A program made the translations under genes and the position numbers. The notes under the pieces are model-generated. The model was not told the origin of the DNA. It did not search any database and saw only the letters and a program-made list of their open reading frames with translations. From Vicinamibacterales bacterium (GTDB taxonomy: Bacteria; Acidobacteriota; Vicinamibacteria; Vicinamibacterales; Fen-181), in the NCBI GenBank assembly GCA_036504215.1, contig DASXVO010000046.1, positions 97,199 through 161,198 on the forward strand: 64,000 nucleotides of DNA, given 5' to 3'. Shown piece by piece: positions 52,286-61,867 of this stretch. Each line of letters opens with the position of its first letter. The first letter of the stretch is position 1.

Positions 52286-54439
52286 ATGCCGATATTGCTG
52301 CTCTGTTTCCTGCTGCTGGTGCCAGTCGCCTCATTTGCTCGGGCCGCCCCAGGCCAGCCGGCCAGGCCAACGGCCCCGACGCAGGCTCCCGCCGCCGCGG
52401 CGCCGGTCGCGACAACGGCGCCATCCCCCGACTCGCTGCCTGTCAAGCGCGTCGTGCTTTACAAGAACGGCATCGGCTACTTCGAGCACGTGGGCCCGGT
52501 CCGGGGCAATCAGTCGGTCACCATCGAATTCACAAGCGACCAACTGAACGACGTCCTCACGTCGCTGACGACGCTCGATCTCGGCGGCGGTCGGATTACG
52601 GCCATCAACTACAACTCGGAAGCGCCGCTCAACCAGCGTCTCGGGTCGATGAACCTGCCAATCGGCGAAGCGACAACCGTTGCGCAGTTCCTCGGGGCCC
52701 TGCGGGGCGCGCGGGTAGAGGCGAGATCGTCTGGGGGCGTGTTCAGTGGTCGGCTGCTCGCGGTCGAGAAGCGCACCAGGACACGGGCCGAGAACCAGAC
52801 GCAGGAGGTGGACGAACTATCGATCGTCAGCGACGCCGGCGAGGTGCGGGTGGTCGAGCTCTCCCCGGCGGTGTCCGTTCGTCTCGTCGATCGCGATCTG
52901 AACCAGCAGGTCTCGCGCTATCTGGGGGTGCTCGCGTCCGCCCAGCAACAGGCCGTGCGCCGCATGACCATCTCGACTGCCGGGTCGGGTGAGCGTTCGC
53001 TCTTCGTGAGCTACGTCAGCGAGGTGCCCGTCTGGAAGACGACCTATCGACTGATCGTGCCGTCGAAGGCTGGTGCCAAGCCGCTTCTCCAGGGATGGGC
53101 CATCGTGGACAACACGATCGGCGAGGACTGGACGAAGGTGGAGATGTCGCTCGTCGCCGGACAGCCGCAGTCGTTCATCCAGCAGATTTCGCAACCGTTC
53201 TACGTCCGGCGGCCCGTCGTCCCGCTGCCGTCTTCCGTGCAGTTGACGCCGCAGACACACGAGGCATCGAATCGTCCGGCGGAGGCCGAGGCGGACAAGA
53301 GCATGCGGGTGATGGCGGAGGCCCCCTTCGTGGGTGTTCCGGGCGGCGTGGTCGGTGGCGTGGTCGGTGGGCTTCCCAGTGCGCCGCCGCCGCCGGCCCC
53401 GGCTGCGAGGTTCCGCTCGGCCGTGTCGGAGGGCATGGGGCGGATCGAGCCGGTCGCCGCCGGCCGCGAGATGGGCGACTTCTTCGAGTATCAGATCAAG
53501 GAGCCGATCACCGTCCGGAAGAATCAGTCGGCGCTCGTCCCGATCGTGAACGGCGAGGTCAGCCTCGAGAAGGTAACGGTCTGGAATCCAACCAGCCAGA
53601 ACGGCGTGCCGCTGCGCGCGGCGTGGCTCACCAATTCCACGGGACTCACGCTCGACGCCGGGAGCTTCACGGTCATCGAGTCCGAGGCGTTTGCCGGTGA
53701 GGGCCTGATGTCGGCGATGACGCCCGGCGACAGGCGCCTCCTGTCGTATGCCGCCGACACTGCCGTCCGCGTGAACGCGAGAAGTGACGGCGGGCCGCGC
53801 CAGGTGCAGGCCATTCGCGTAAATCACGGCGTCCTCATCCAGACATCGCAAGAGCAGGAGCGACGCGTCTACACCATCAACAACGACGACAAGACCTCGC
53901 GCACTCTGGTGATCGAGCATCCTGCTCGCCCGGGATGGAAGTTCGCCGCCGGCGCGCCACAACCGGCGGAGACATCAGCCGGCTACAACCGGTTCCGTGT
54001 GACGGTCGAACCGAAGAAGGGGGCGACACTCACGGTGGACGAGATCCACCCGCTCGAGCAGCGCTACGGCCTCATGTCGATCGACGACAGCGAATTGCTG
54101 CTGCTCATCCGCAGCCAGGGCGAGAACCAGGCGCTCGAGGCCGCGCTGCGGCCGGTCATCGCCAAAAAGCAGGCGCTCGCGTCGATCGACCGTGACCTCG
54201 CAGCCAGGAAGGCCGAGACGGACCGGATCACGCAGGATCAGGCGCGCCTGCGCGAGAACATGAAAGCGCTGAAGGGAAGTTCGGAGGAAAAGGCGTTGCT
54301 CAGCCGTTACACACGGCAACTGGACGAGCAGGAGACTCGACTCGAAACGCTGCAGCGCGAGACCGCGACGCTCCAGCAGCAGCGCGCGAAGGAAGAGGCC
54401 GAACTCTCGAGGCTCGTCGACGAGCTCAAGGTCGGCTGA
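52286..54439 (+). CDS. Exported DUF4139 (mucoidy inhibitor-like) protein with C-terminal coiled coil
   Basis: A 717-residue secreted protein. Signal peptide (residues 1-22) and a Pro/Ala linker are followed by a DUF4140-like start (VKRVVLYKNGIGYFEHVGPV) and the DUF4139 beta region (VWKTTYRLIVPSKAGAKPLLQGWAIVDNTIGEDWTKVEMSLVAGQP read in family order). A Gly/Val stretch near residue 350 (VGVPGGVVGGVVGG) forms a flexible link. The last 110 residues are a heptad coiled coil (about 610-717). No enzyme motif; role unknown. ATG 52286 has CAGGAG upstream. Confidence 0.8.
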   Translation: MPILLLCFLLLVPVASFARAAPGQPARPTAPTQAPAAAAPVATTAPSPDSLPVKRVVLYKNGIGYFEHVGPVRGNQSVTIEFTSDQLNDVLTSLTTLDLGGGRITAINYNSEAPLNQRLGSMNLPIGEATTVAQFLGALRGARVEARSSGGVFSGRLLAVEKRTRTRAENQTQEVDELSIVSDAGEVRVVELSPAVSVRLVDRDLNQQVSRYLGVLASAQQQAVRRMTISTAGSGERSLFVSYVSEVPVWKTTYRLIVPSKAGAKPLLQGWAIVDNTIGEDWTKVEMSLVAGQPQSFIQQISQPFYVRRPVVPLPSSVQLTPQTHEASNRPAEAEADKSMRVMAEAPFVGVPGGVVGGVVGGLPSAPPPPAPAARFRSAVSEGMGRIEPVAAGREMGDFFEYQIKEPITVRKNQSALVPIVNGEVSLEKVTVWNPTSQNGVPLRAAWLTNSTGLTLDAGSFTVIESEAFAGEGLMSAMTPGDRRLLSYAADTAVRVNARSDGGPRQVQAIRVNHGVLIQTSQEQERRVYTINNDDKTSRTLVIEHPARPGWKFAAGAPQPAETSAGYNRFRVTVEPKKGATLTVDEIHPLEQRYGLMSIDDSELLLLIRSQGENQALEAALRPVIAKKQALASIDRDLAARKAETDRITQDQARLRENMKALKGSSEEKALLSRYTRQLDEQETRLETLQRETATLQQQRAKEEAELSRLVDELKVG

Positions 54440-54463
54440 CGCGGCGACAGGATGGCAATAGCG

Positions 54464-54515
54464 AACGGAGAATGACCGGGCGGGGCGGCTGGCCCGCGCC
54501 CTGCCATTCTCCGTT
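54464..54515. terminator. Inverted repeat between convergent genes, likely bidirectional terminator
   Basis: Perfect 11-base arms AACGGAGAATG (54464-54474) and CATTCTCCGTT (54505-54515) enclose a GC-rich loop with further pairing. It lies between the stops of the DUF4139 gene and the convergent amidohydrolase gene. TTTT follows at 54528 in one direction only at a distance, so termination is inferred. Confidence 0.4.
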
Positions 54516-54529
54516 TGCCGTATCGCGTT

Positions 54530-55894
54530 TTACATCCCGCCCATCCGGCCTCTTCTGGCAGACGCAGCCGGCGGTTCGGCGTCAACGGCGACCAGTCGGC
54601 CGTCCACGAAGACGTGCCTGACCTTCGTCTTCTCGTCGAACAGATCGCCGTCGGTCACGAGCAGGTTGGCGATCTTCCCCTTCTCCAGCGATCCGAGACG
54701 GTCCGCCGCGCCGGCGATCGTCGCGGCGCCAATTGTCAGTGCCTTGACGGCTGCGTCGGCCGACAGCCCCGCCTTGACTGCCTTCGCCACGTTTCGGACG
54801 AAGTCCTTTGGATCGTTCAGACCCGCAGATTCGAACGCGAACAGGATGCCCGCCTTTTCCAGCGCAGCCGGCACCTTCGGCGCGTTCGCCCGCTCACGCA
54901 GCGTCTGGATCGACTCGTCCGCATCCGGCGCCAGAGTCCTCGGCCGGACGGGATAGTTCACGCTGTAGAGCACGCGCGCCTTCTGCGCCTTGAGATCCTG
55001 CACGGCCTGGTCGGCCCCAATCGCGCCAGCGATGATCGGATCGAGCTTGAACTCCTTCGCCAGCGCCAGCGCCCGCCGGATCTCGAGTGCCGTTCCCACC
55101 TGGAAGGCTACTGGCATCTTGCCGGACAGTGCCGGCTGCAGCGCATCGAGCGACGCGTCGAACGCCGGCCGCGCGCCCTTCTTGAGCCGTTCCGACCGCG
55201 CGGTCTCGAGCTGATAGTGCCCGCCGTCCAGGAATGCCTGGCGCACGAAGGCGATGGCGCCCATCAGTGATGCGGGATACGTCCCGCCTCCCTCCCGCAT
55301 CGGAAACGATACGTGCAGCGCGACCGGAGTGCGCACGACGTACAGTCCGCGGCGTTCGTCGGCGACATTGCCGATCTGCGGCGCATCTTCTGGTGCCACG
55401 ATGTTGATGAGTGAGCTTCGTCCCTTGATCATCTCGCCGGCCGGCGTTGCCAGCACCGTCGTGATGCCGGCCCCGGCGAGCCGCCTGAGGTCGGGCGCAT
55501 CGGTCCTCAGACACGTTGCCGCCTCGAGTTGCGGCCGAAGCAGCGTCTGACGCCGGATCCGCTCGATCTCCAGCAGTGTCTTCGCGTCTCGCGGCGGGTC
55601 ATTGGCCGGAATCGACAATCCGGCTGCCGTGCCCATGTCGATGAGGCCCGGGTAGACGGTCAGGCCCTTGCCGTCGATGATCAGCGCGTCGGCTGGAGCC
55701 GCGACGGCGACGCCGACGGCTTCGATCAACCCGTTGCGAACGATGATGGTGCCCGCGTCAATCGGCGCGCCCACCGCGGTGACGAGGCGTGCGCCGGTGA
55801 TCGCGTAGACGTGCGGCGCCTCGGCGCGCGCGACGAGGACGAGCGCGGCGCACAGGACGGAGGCCAGCAGCATACGGGTGCGTGTCGTGTTCAT
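54530..55894 (-). CDS. Exported amidohydrolase-family protein lacking the HxH metal motif
   Basis: A 454-residue exported protein of the imidazolonepropionase-like amidohydrolase group. The N-terminal beta domain (YAITGARLVTAVGAPIDAGTIIVRNGLIEAVG) and the C-terminal SLEKGKIANLLVTDGDLFD are typical. Where active members have GxxDxHxH the sequence reads YPGLIDMGTAAGL, so the first metal ligands are missing and later ligand histidines are not evident. It is probably catalytically changed or inactive. Its start is nine bases downstream of the double amidohydrolase gene, so they share a transcript; the two may form a complex. Confidence 0.8.
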   Translation of the reverse strand: MNTTRTRMLLASVLCAALVLVARAEAPHVYAITGARLVTAVGAPIDAGTIIVRNGLIEAVGVAVAAPADALIIDGKGLTVYPGLIDMGTAAGLSIPANDPPRDAKTLLEIERIRRQTLLRPQLEAATCLRTDAPDLRRLAGAGITTVLATPAGEMIKGRSSLINIVAPEDAPQIGNVADERRGLYVVRTPVALHVSFPMREGGGTYPASLMGAIAFVRQAFLDGGHYQLETARSERLKKGARPAFDASLDALQPALSGKMPVAFQVGTALEIRRALALAKEFKLDPIIAGAIGADQAVQDLKAQKARVLYSVNYPVRPRTLAPDADESIQTLRERANAPKVPAALEKAGILFAFESAGLNDPKDFVRNVAKAVKAGLSADAAVKALTIGAATIAGAADRLGSLEKGKIANLLVTDGDLFDEKTKVRHVFVDGRLVAVDAEPPAASARRGRMGGM

Positions 55895-55903
55895 GATTGC
55901 CTC

Positions 55904-58642
55904 CTACTGCCGCCCCAGGTAGCGCTCGAAGAGCGACCGGTGCTTGTTCGCCAGCTCGACGTCCTGGCCATTGATGATCACGTGCGTCACCTCGGTGCGG
56001 ACTTCCAGGGGATCGCCCTTCGCGATGAGCAGGTTGGCAACCTTGCCCGGCTCGATGGTGCCGATACGGTCGGAGACCCCGAGTATCTCCGCGGCGTCGA
56101 CCGTCAGCGCGCGGATGGCCTCCTCGCGCGAAAGCCCCCACGCCACCGACATGGCCGCAAGATACGGCACCTGCCGGACGTTGGCGTTGTCGCCCGTGGC
56201 AAACGCAAACTTCACGCCCGCTTTCTTCAGCTCGGCTGCCGCCTGGTAGCTGGCAGCGTGGAACTGATCCTCCCGTGTCGGCAACGAGAGCACCGAACCG
56301 AGGATCACCGGGACGTTCTTCTCCTTGAGCAGCGGCGCCACGAGTGCGGCCTCGGGCCCGGCACAGATCACGATCTTCACATTCGCTCGCCCGGCAAACT
56401 CGATCGCATCCTTGATGTCCTGCGCCCGTGTCGCAATGGTGAACAGCGGGAGCCGCTCCTGGACGACTGGAACCAGGGCTTCGAGCGTCCAGTCCACCTG
56501 TCGGTCCGGCCCCGCCGCTCGTGCGTAGGCCCGAGCCTGATCGAATAGGCGAATCAGCGAGTCGAGCTTCGCGTCGCGCTCGCGCTTGAGGTCGTCGTAG
56601 GTCCGCTCGGGTCCGCCTGTTGGCGCGCCTCTGCCGAAGGTGCCGCGGCCGGAGGCGCCAATGCCGGGGAACTGGAAGCTGAGGCCGGCGATTGGCGTGA
56701 GCGTGCTCTCCTCCCAGGTCCAGCCGTCGAGGTTCATCACCGGCACCTGGCCGCCGAGCGTCCCTCCATTCGGGAACACGGCCACCGTCGTCACGCCGTT
56801 GGCGCGCGCGACGGGAATGGAGTCGCTGTCGTTGTGGTACGCCACGACCGTGCGGAGTTGCGGGTTGTAGTCGAGCATCTCGGTCGTGTCCTCGTAGCCC
56901 CGCGGGCCTGGCTCCGACAGGCCGATCGTCGTGCGCGCGTTGATCCACCCCGGGTAGACGTCGGCGCCGCCCGCGTCGATCACCTTGGCGCCGGCTGGCA
57001 CGTTCACGCTCGCGCCGACAGCCTCGATCCGGCCGTCGCGAATCACGATCGTTCCCCGGTCGATGCTCGGCTTCGACACAGGGTGGACCTTCGCGTTCGT
57101 GATGACCAACACGCCTTTGGTCGTCGCACCGATCGTCATCTTCGGCGCGAGTCTGGCCAGATCGGCAGCTGCCGCGGTCCCGGGTCTCTGGTCGCCTGCG
57201 CCTCCAGACGATTTCGCGTCGGCTGCGGCAACCGGCCCACCTGCCGCCAGCCCCCCCGCCGCCACCTCTCCTGAGCGACGTGTGGCGCTCTCGCGCTCCG
57301 CCTTCTCCGCGGCGACGAGGACCGCTTTCTCCTTCTCGACCTTCGCGACGCGCTCGAGGTCCGCCTGCCGATCGTAGTACAGCGCACCGTCGATGTACGT
57401 CCGTTCGACAACGGCGTACGAACTCAGCGGATGTCTCGTCCAGATGACGAGGTCCGCGTCCTTGCCGGCTTCGATCGACCCGACACGCTTCTCGAGGTGA
57501 AGCTGTCTGGCCGGGTTGATCGTCACCAGTTCCATCGCCTGCTGTTCGGTGATGCCGCCCCAGTGCATCATCTTGGCGGCCTCCGTGTTGAGGCGGCGCG
57601 CATGCTCGGCGCTATCCGAGTCGATCGACACGACGACGCCGGCCTTCAGCATCAACGCGGCGTTGTAGGGGATGGCGTCAATCGCCTCCACCTTGAATCC
57701 CCACCAGTCGGAGAAGGTCCCGACGCCGGCGCCGTGCGCGGCCAGCTCCTTCGCCACCTTGTAGCCTTCGAGGCCATGCTCGAAGGTCGTGACCTTGAAG
57801 CCGAACTCCTCGGCCAGGCGCAGCATCATCAGCATCTCGTCGGCGCGATAGGCGTGAACGTGCGCCAGGCGCCTGCCCTCGAGCACCTCGACCAGCGGGT
57901 CGAGCTGCAGGTCGCGGCGCGGCGCGAGGACGTCCTCTCCGGCCTTCTTTCGCTTCTCGTAGTCCTGCCAGGCGCGCTGGTAGGCCCTGGCGCGCGTGAA
58001 GGCTTCGCGAATCACGTACTCGACACCGGGCCGGCTGGCCGGATACCGGGAGGGCCCGGCCTGGCCCGACAGTCGGATCTGCTTCGGGTTCTCGCCGAGC
58101 GCGAACTTGAGGCCGGGCAGCCCCGCGTCGAAGACAAGGTCCTCCGCGCGCGTCTTGCCCCAGCGCAGCTTGATGATCGTGTTCGTGCCGCCGATGGGGT
58201 TGGCGCTCCCGTGGAAGACGCTGGCCACGGTGACCCCGCCCGCGACGTCGCGATAGATGTCCACGTCGCCCGGATCGAGCACGTCGAGCACGTTGGTCAT
58301 CGAGCTGACCGTCGTACCGCCCTCGTTGGTCGAGTCCTCGGCGATGTGCGAGTGCTCGTCGATGATGCCCGGCGCGACGAACTTGCCGGCGGCATCGACG
58401 ACCTCGGCACCCGGCGGGATCGCAAGATTCGTCCCTACCGCCGCGATCTTCCCGTCGCGGACGATCACCATGCCGTCCGGAATCGTTCCCTTGGTCACGG
58501 TCAGGATCGTCCCCCCTTTGATCACGATCGTCGGGGGGGACGTGCGGGTCTGGACCTGCGCCTGCAGGTGGACGACCGCACCGAGGGCGCACCCCACCAC
58601 AAGGGGCGCGGCGAGCATTCGAGCCATGGTTCGACACTTCAC
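55904..58642 (-). CDS. Exported tandem double amidohydrolase
   Basis: A 912-residue exported protein with two amidohydrolase modules in tandem. Module 1 (about 45-440) keeps the metal motif as GIIDEHSHIAEDS and ends in GSIEAGKDADLVIWTRHPLS. Module 2 (about 510-890) has YPGWINARTTIGLSEPG, without the HxH pair, and ends in GTIEPGKVANLLIAKGDPLE. An Ala/Gly-rich linker joins them. Thus one active and one degraded half are predicted. Start GTG 58642 follows GGAGG; ATG 58663 and 58627 are alternatives. Substrate unknown; cyclic amides or peptides are typical for the group. Confidence 0.85.
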   Translation of the reverse strand: MKCRTMARMLAAPLVVGCALGAVVHLQAQVQTRTSPPTIVIKGGTILTVTKGTIPDGMVIVRDGKIAAVGTNLAIPPGAEVVDAAGKFVAPGIIDEHSHIAEDSTNEGGTTVSSMTNVLDVLDPGDVDIYRDVAGGVTVASVFHGSANPIGGTNTIIKLRWGKTRAEDLVFDAGLPGLKFALGENPKQIRLSGQAGPSRYPASRPGVEYVIREAFTRARAYQRAWQDYEKRKKAGEDVLAPRRDLQLDPLVEVLEGRRLAHVHAYRADEMLMMLRLAEEFGFKVTTFEHGLEGYKVAKELAAHGAGVGTFSDWWGFKVEAIDAIPYNAALMLKAGVVVSIDSDSAEHARRLNTEAAKMMHWGGITEQQAMELVTINPARQLHLEKRVGSIEAGKDADLVIWTRHPLSSYAVVERTYIDGALYYDRQADLERVAKVEKEKAVLVAAEKAERESATRRSGEVAAGGLAAGGPVAAADAKSSGGAGDQRPGTAAAADLARLAPKMTIGATTKGVLVITNAKVHPVSKPSIDRGTIVIRDGRIEAVGASVNVPAGAKVIDAGGADVYPGWINARTTIGLSEPGPRGYEDTTEMLDYNPQLRTVVAYHNDSDSIPVARANGVTTVAVFPNGGTLGGQVPVMNLDGWTWEESTLTPIAGLSFQFPGIGASGRGTFGRGAPTGGPERTYDDLKRERDAKLDSLIRLFDQARAYARAAGPDRQVDWTLEALVPVVQERLPLFTIATRAQDIKDAIEFAGRANVKIVICAGPEAALVAPLLKEKNVPVILGSVLSLPTREDQFHAASYQAAAELKKAGVKFAFATGDNANVRQVPYLAAMSVAWGLSREEAIRALTVDAAEILGVSDRIGTIEPGKVANLLIAKGDPLEVRTEVTHVIINGQDVELANKHRSLFERYLGRQ

Positions 58643-58697
58643 AATTGCCTCCGACAGCATCATTGACCGGTCCGGATCTACTGAGGGCCGTGTCCTG

Positions 58698-59468
58698 CTA
58701 CTGGAACTGGCGAGGTGTGTACTTCGGATCTTCGTCGAGGACGTGGTTCTTGAGTGCCGCCCAGGCCCACGCGTTCACCTGGTCCGACATGATGTAGTAG
58801 TTGTGGTCGTGGTGCTTGATGATCTCCAACTGCACCGGCATGCCGGCCTTTTTCAGCGCGTCGGCCGTTGCAGTGACGTCGGCCTGCGGGAAGAACCGGT
58901 CCGCGTCGCCGACGGTGAGGGCCAGAGGGATCCTTCGTTCCGCGGCCTCGACGGCCCTGAACTCCTGCGGCGACCGCCAGGCGCCCGCGTGCAGGGCGCC
59001 GGCGGCGAAGAACTCCGACTCCAGCATGGCCATGTAGAGGACAAACACCGCACCGGCCGAGTGGCCGAACAGGTAGACGCGGCGCGGATTGACGACGGGC
59101 AGCGATTTCCGGAGAGCATCGACCAGCGCGCAGAGCGGCGCCGGACCGTCATTGGGGACATGCCAGCCTTGCGAGTTCTGCGCATCGGGCGCGACGAGCA
59201 CGATCCCTTCCTTGTCAGCGAGCTTCTTCCAGGGCTCGGCGAGGGTCGAACCGTTCCGGCCCGAACCATGGAGCAGAACGACCATCGGCGCCGAGCCGGC
59301 GAGGGTGGCGCTCTTTGGGACGAAGAGGTAGTAGCTGACGGTCTGCTCCCCGAAGGTGAAGACCTCTTTCGTGATCTTGCCCGGCGTCACCGCCGCCGAC
59401 GGAGTCACACCCACAAACAGGGATATCAGCAGCAACCCACCCACCCAACACGCTCTTCTCGTGCCCAT
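58698..59468 (-). CDS. Exported alpha/beta hydrolase, PHB depolymerase/esterase-like
   Basis: A 256-residue secreted hydrolase. Signal peptide to about TPSAA. The oxyanion segment VVLLHGSGRNG, the nucleophile elbow FGHSAGAV, an acid in VGDADRFFP and the final histidine in HHDHNYY complete a Ser-Asp-His triad like that of LpqC or feruloyl-esterase-type enzymes. It should cleave esters in the periplasm or outside. ATG 59468 begins the signal peptide; longer readings add Arg-rich sequence. It is upstream of the double amidohydrolase gene by 55 bases on the same strand. Confidence 0.85.
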   Translation of the reverse strand: MGTRRACWVGGLLLISLFVGVTPSAAVTPGKITKEVFTFGEQTVSYYLFVPKSATLAGSAPMVVLLHGSGRNGSTLAEPWKKLADKEGIVLVAPDAQNSQGWHVPNDGPAPLCALVDALRKSLPVVNPRRVYLFGHSAGAVFVLYMAMLESEFFAAGALHAGAWRSPQEFRAVEAAERRIPLALTVGDADRFFPQADVTATADALKKAGMPVQLEIIKHHDHNYYIMSDQVNAWAWAALKNHVLDEDPKYTPRQFQ

Positions 59469-59635
59469 GTGTCGCCCTCTCTTTCTCCAGACGCGGATTG
59501 CGCGTCGCCCCGCGTTTTGGGTCGCTTCTGACACGGATCGATTTGAGCCCGCCCGATGTGCGGAAGGTCGACGGCGGAGTTCGGGGTCGAGGGATTCTCC
59601 AGGGGGCGGTCGGCGCAAAGTATACTTTCGTCCTG

Positions 59636-61069
59636 ATGGACCGCAAAGCTGTCTTGATCAGCTCGTGTCTTGCCGGCATCCTGGCCGTCGCGCTCGCGGC
59701 AGCTCCTGAGCCGGCCGCGTCGTCCTTGTTGATCACCGGTGCCCGCGTGCTCGATGTCCGGACGGGGGCCTACGTGCCCGCCGCGGGCGTGCTGGTTGAA
59801 GGACGCCGTATCACCGCCATCCTGTCGGCGCTGCCTGCCGCACTCCCGAATGGTGCGCAGCGGCTCGATCTGGCGGGAGCGACGCTGGTCCCCGGTCTCG
59901 GCGACATGTACGCGACCGCGGCGCCCGACGCCTCGGTGGACGCCGACTTCTACTACGCCATGGCGTTGGCGCACGGTGTGACGATGTACCGCACGGTCGG
60001 TGCGCCGCTGCCATGGGCTGCGTCGCAGCGCGCACGATCCACCAGCGGCGACATCGTCGCCCCCCGGTTGTGGGTCGGCGGCGCGATGCTCGACCAGCAA
60101 GGCCCGCCTGGATTCTCGACGCGCCGCGTGCCAGACGTCGTGACGGCGCGCCGCGAAGTCCTCGAGCAGTCGTCGCTCGGCGCCGATTGGGTGACCGTCT
60201 CCTCCAGGACCGATGCCGAGATGTACCGCGTTATCGTGCGGTCCGCCCACTCGGCGAGGATGCGAGTGAGCGGGCAGGCCGGCACGGTATCAACGGCCCA
60301 GTTGTTCACCATCGGCGTCGATGCGGTCGACGGGCTCGCCTTCCTGACGAAGACGCGCGACGAGATCGAGCGAACGCCGGCTTCAGGTGCGACGACTCCC
60401 CAGGTGGATCCGCAGGCGATGGAGGACGAGGCGTGGCAGCTCCCGGCCCCGGTTTTTTCCAGCCGCGCGGCGCGCCCGGCCGGCCGGTGTGCATTCCTGG
60501 TGCCCATGCTTGGATCGTTCAACGGCATCCTGGCCGGCGGATTGCTGAAGGGCGACGTGGGCGTGACGTTGCTTCCTGAGCGCTGGCGCAATGAATTGGT
60601 GGCGAGAGCGCACCCTGCGGCCTGGCCTGGGGCCGACCGGGCCGGTCGTGCCGCCGAGAACCGGACCCGGGCGGTGCGGGACCTCGTCGCCGCCGGCGTC
60701 CGCCTGGTCACCGGTGTCGATGTGCACGCGGCCGGCTACAACGTGCCTGGCGCCGGCGTCCATCGCGAACTCGCCCTGCTCGTAGCAGCCGGCCTGACTC
60801 CGGCCGACGCGATCCGCGCCGCGACGATGAACTGCGCGGAGATGGTCGGAGCGGAGTCGACCCTGGGACAGATCAGGCCCGGCTTCGCTGCGGACTTCAT
60901 CGCGGTCGATGGAGACCCGCTGCGAGACATCGGACAGCTGCAACGCATCCGACTGATAGTGAAGGGTGGGGAGGTGCTGGACAGGGGCATGCTGTTGGGG
61001 CAGGCAAGGAGGGCGGGGAGGGCTCCGCTCTCATCCACCCCCACCACCACGGCGTCCCACCGCCAGTAG
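59636..61069 (+). CDS. Exported amidohydrolase-like protein with chimeric 3' end
   Basis: A 477-residue exported protein of the amidohydrolase group: LLITGARVLDVRTGAYVPAAGVLVEGRRI at the start and LRDIGQLQRIRLIVKGGEVL near the end. The metal motif position reads VPGLGDMYATAAPD instead of GxxDxHxH, so it is probably inactive in the usual sense; GVDVHAAG is a late ligand-like site. From 61018 onward (residues about 461-477) the frame runs antisense through a repeat copied from another gene, so its natural C-terminus has been replaced. TATACT nine bases before the ATG hints at a leaderless mRNA. Confidence 0.75.
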   Translation: MDRKAVLISSCLAGILAVALAAAPEPAASSLLITGARVLDVRTGAYVPAAGVLVEGRRITAILSALPAALPNGAQRLDLAGATLVPGLGDMYATAAPDASVDADFYYAMALAHGVTMYRTVGAPLPWAASQRARSTSGDIVAPRLWVGGAMLDQQGPPGFSTRRVPDVVTARREVLEQSSLGADWVTVSSRTDAEMYRVIVRSAHSARMRVSGQAGTVSTAQLFTIGVDAVDGLAFLTKTRDEIERTPASGATTPQVDPQAMEDEAWQLPAPVFSSRAARPAGRCAFLVPMLGSFNGILAGGLLKGDVGVTLLPERWRNELVARAHPAAWPGADRAGRAAENRTRAVRDLVAAGVRLVTGVDVHAAGYNVPGAGVHRELALLVAAGLTPADAIRAATMNCAEMVGAESTLGQIRPGFAADFIAVDGDPLRDIGQLQRIRLIVKGGEVLDRGMLLGQARRAGRAPLSSTPTTTASHRQ

Positions 61070-61179
61070 TCGCCGCCCGGCCACACCATCCGCCGGATCA
61101 GTTGCACCAGGAGGCCCCCTTGGCCGTTCGGGATCGCCCGGTACGGAGACCACAGCCCGCCGTTCGGAACCGTCACCAC
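61018..61179. repeat. 162-bp direct repeat, copy 1
   Basis: Identical to 63839-64000 except one base (T at 61089, G at 63910). It lies at the junction of the amidohydrolase gene and a truncated beta-propeller gene. The true length may be larger because copy 2 reaches the window edge, and the sequence after 61179 cannot be compared. Confidence 0.95.
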
Positions 61180-61857
61180 CTGCGTCTCCACCGCCCCCGT
61201 GCTCCGCACGAACGTTAACTGGAGTTGCTCCGGATCCACGACGCTCGGCACCACCACCGAGCCGTCAAGGAGCACCGTCGGGTAGCCGGGCGTCCCAGAT
61301 AGCGTCGCGCCCGGCCCACCGCCCAGACCGATGTCCAGGCCGACGAGCGTGTGGGTGTCCGGGTCCACATAATAGAGCGGGCCGTTGGGATCGATCGCGA
61401 AGGGACCGACTCGCTCAGGCCCAGTGCCCCCTCCGCCGTTCGGGCCGAAGACCAGCAGGCGCGTCGTGAACGCCTCCCAGTCGTGGACGAGCGCGACCAC
61501 GCCGCCCGACGGGTCGCCCGACACCTGCATCACCGCGCCCCCCGCCGCCGTCCACGCCTCGCGGCCGTCCTGCTCGAACGCGCGGATCACATCGTGGCTG
61601 CGGGACTCGCCCGTGCTCTCGTAGGTGTAGATCCGGTGCGTGCCGTCCGCCAGCGTCGCGCCCTGCACAATGCGCTGCGGCGGAGTTCGGCGGTTCAAGA
61701 GCGCGCGATCTGATCGCAGCACCGGGGCGTTCTGAGGTTTGGAGTCTGTGAGCCGAGCAGACCCTTCGGGTCGCGCCGGTGCGGCGCCACCCGTGTTTGG
61801 GCGTGGCGTTGACCACCGTGACTTCCGCCAGCGGCGCGGCCCTCGGTGAGCGACCAC
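61018..61857 (-). pseudogene. Truncated paralogue of the 62.7-64 kb metallopeptidase-like gene
   Basis: On the minus strand this region encodes beta-propeller-like sequence (FAIDPNGPLYYVDPDTHTLVG, TVPNGGLWSPYRAIPNGQGG) matching the gene that begins beyond the window and ends at 62708. The match stops abruptly at DESGAL (61018), where the frame runs antisense into the amidohydrolase gene; the C-terminal metallopeptidase-like part is missing. The first 40 residues (to about 61740) look unrelated, so the N-terminus is probably lost too. A remnant of tandem duplication is the simplest reading. Confidence 0.65.
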
Positions 61858-61867
61858 GCCCCGCGTT

